Source: Oppiella nova | Taxonomy: Eukaryota; Arthropoda; Arachnida; Sarcoptiformes; Oppiidae | DNA: 21,940 nucleotides | Assembly (NCBI GenBank): GCA_905397405.1 | Contig: CAJPVJ010000642.1 | Location: 1-21,940, forward strand | Direction: 5' to 3' | Shown: positions 20,684 through 21,940 of the stretch, piece after piece | Position numbering within the stretch: position 1 is the first letter of the stretch | Layout of the letters: each line of letters opens with the position of its first letter | The notes under the pieces: generated by a model | Told to the model about the DNA's origin: nothing | Seen by the model: the letters and a program-made list of their open reading frames with translations, nothing else | Database searches by the model: none | Position numbers and translations under genes: made by a program

Positions 20684-21896
20684 CTTACAATAATATAATA
20701 TAAAAAACATAGATTTAGATATAAAACGGAATATTCTGTTCAGATATTTCACTTAACGCCAAGTCTTTATTTTATAAAATTTAAACCTAATTTAAAATAA
20801 AAAACTTTAACATAATAAAAAATAATGTAATATAAATTAGGTTAAAACAACCTATAAACTAAAAAATCTGTTTGTGTTTATATTTGTAAAAATGTGAAAT
20901 ACAAACTTGTGCAAATAATGTGAACAGAAATCGTGTAAATTAAATAAAGCAGTTTCACATGTGATTTGAGCGGGTATATTAATAAAATATATGTGTATGG
21001 GCTAAAAATACAACTTATCGAATATTCGAATATACAAATCAAATGTTCTAGGTAAGTGTATAACCCATATAGTTATATGAGTAGGATTTCATGACCAAAA
21101 TATTAAATAATTCCTATACTATTGTATCGGGACATACATTTTCATGTCCCTGGCTATTTTTAAACTATATGTTTGGTTTAAAAGGGCTTCATATACTAAT
21201 ACTACTGTAATTATTTTTAGGAAATAAAATTATTTTTAATATGTATTTACTTGTTAATCTAAAACAATTAAATGTAAAATATAGATACTTAATTAAAATT
21301 ATTATGCAATAACAGGTTATGAATATACTGAACATTTTCTATGATGACTTTAATTTATAAAATTGTATACCTAGATTAAAGATTTAAAGTGATATGCAGT
21401 GTAATTGCTTTAAGCAATTCATTATACAATAAAATACTGTATACAAATGAATGCAAATATTTGAATTCAAAATAACTGCTGGTTTTTTGTTGGAAAAAGT
21501 TTTTCAAAGACTACTTATTTATTTATAAGACATTGAACTTAATTACCATTTTTGTATGATAATAATATGTACTGTAGTTAAATCACGTATAGCCGCTATT
21601 AACTAGATAATGGTATAAAAATATAATCGCTAGTATTTTTGCCATCCTGATTTAATAATTAATTGCCTCGTTAATAAAAGCTTGTAAATAAAAAATATAT
21701 ATAATTTAAATCTCCAGGCATAGAGAACAATAGTATTATAATCAAGAATATTCTGTGCCTAACACTAATAGTATATCACAGAATCGTTGAATTGTCATTA
21801 ATTATGATGTGGTAGATATACCCGTCCCTATTGTCAGGCTATTATCTTTGTCTTTTAATCACACAATGATTGGTCGATCGCATACAATAACTTTAG
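20681..21896. other. AT-rich noncoding stretch
   Basis: No gene supported. Palindromes are at 20729, 21018-21029 (TCGAATATTCGA) and 21746. A near-perfect hairpin, AATTGCTT-T-AAGCAATT, is at 21403-21419. Confidence 0.7.
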
Positions 21897-21940
21897 GGGA
21901 GAGAGAGAGAGTGAGTGAGAGAGAGAGAGAGAGAGAGAGA
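21897..21940. repeat. (GA)n microsatellite at the window end
   Basis: GA array with GTGAGTGA interruptions, cut by the end of the window. Confidence 0.95.

Larger units (their letters stand above)
2317..21753. repeat. Dispersed palindrome family GAATATTC (core ACAGAATATTCTGT)
   Basis: Exact GAATATTC starts at 2317, 3458, 4036, 4196, 4301, 4716, 5879, 6936, 7303, 8536, 8972, 9213, 9833, 10876, 11023, 13565, 14397, 15830, 15895, 15936, 17116, 18429, 18468, 18533, 20003, 20729, 21020 and 21746: 28 sites. Twenty-two read AGAATATTCT and eleven read CAGAATATTCTG. Six sites are copies created by the inverted repeats. With A and T near 0.39 each, about 0.14 decamers would be expected, so chance is excluded. 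The unit fits nGAAnnTTCn, two facing heat-shock-element units, but flanks vary and spacing is irregular. It could instead be a transposon footprint or another protein's binding site. The sequence shows the motif; the role is inference. Confidence 0.9.

Noticed and set aside
2317-21753. Palindrome copies as a CRISPR array or satellite
   Set aside because: Spacing is irregular (tens of bases to over 2 kb) and there are no uniform spacers or tandem units.
1-21940. tRNA or rRNA genes
   Set aside because: I found no T-arm word of the GGTTCRANYCC type in a cloverleaf setting and no conserved rRNA segment.

Overview
The window looks like eukaryotic nuclear DNA, probably from an invertebrate animal. 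By eye it is roughly three quarters or more A+T. It carries 16 (GA)n/(CT)n arrays, a 97-bp (TA)n array with one N, and a short element with pogo/Tigger-like ends and TA target sites. It has no operon-like gene layout. No species can be assigned. I support no complete protein-coding gene, tRNA or rRNA: the longest open frame is 96 codons, about the maximum expected by chance at this composition. A few small exon-like islands are listed at low confidence.

Layout: 1-2316 is AT-rich and nearly featureless. 2317-8918 holds microsatellites, many copies of the palindrome GAATATTC, two less AT-rich islands (3206-3438, 3590-3950) and an 87-bp direct repeat (5477-5563 and 5938-6024). 8919-9273 is a perfect 127-bp inverted repeat around a 97-bp CT-rich loop. 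10551-11011 has a CT hairpin and the (TA)n array. 11889-12117 has a possible transposon remnant and a GC-rich micro-ORF. 12841-12938 is a pogo/Tigger-like MITE. 13003-13090 is a composite GA/CT/CA/GA block. 14313-20238 is dominated by a 2.4-kb inverted repeat (14313-16723 against 17652-20081) plus a displaced 128-bp perfect inverted copy (16725-16852 against 20111-20238). 20239-21940 is AT-rich and ends in a (GA)n array.

Three signals stand out. First, a 127-bp block in the right arm of the large inverted repeat (18922-19048) is the exact REVERSAL, not the reverse complement, of 15324-15450. No known biological process makes this. Two other perfect repeats here are 127 and 128 bp long, so the simplest reading is an assembler working with k=127 that misprinted one k-mer. 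The large inverted repeat may likewise be two haplotypes joined head to head. Second, GAATATTC occurs 28 times, 22 of them as AGAATATTCT and 11 as CAGAATATTCTG, where less than one decamer is expected. It matches a paired heat-shock-element unit, and one site (4196-4208) has three alternating units. Third, GCAC[C/T]GGTA recurs at six independent places, plus three copies in the right arm, where far fewer than one is expected. The second and third are candidate undescribed dispersed motifs. The first bears mostly on whether the assembly can be trusted.
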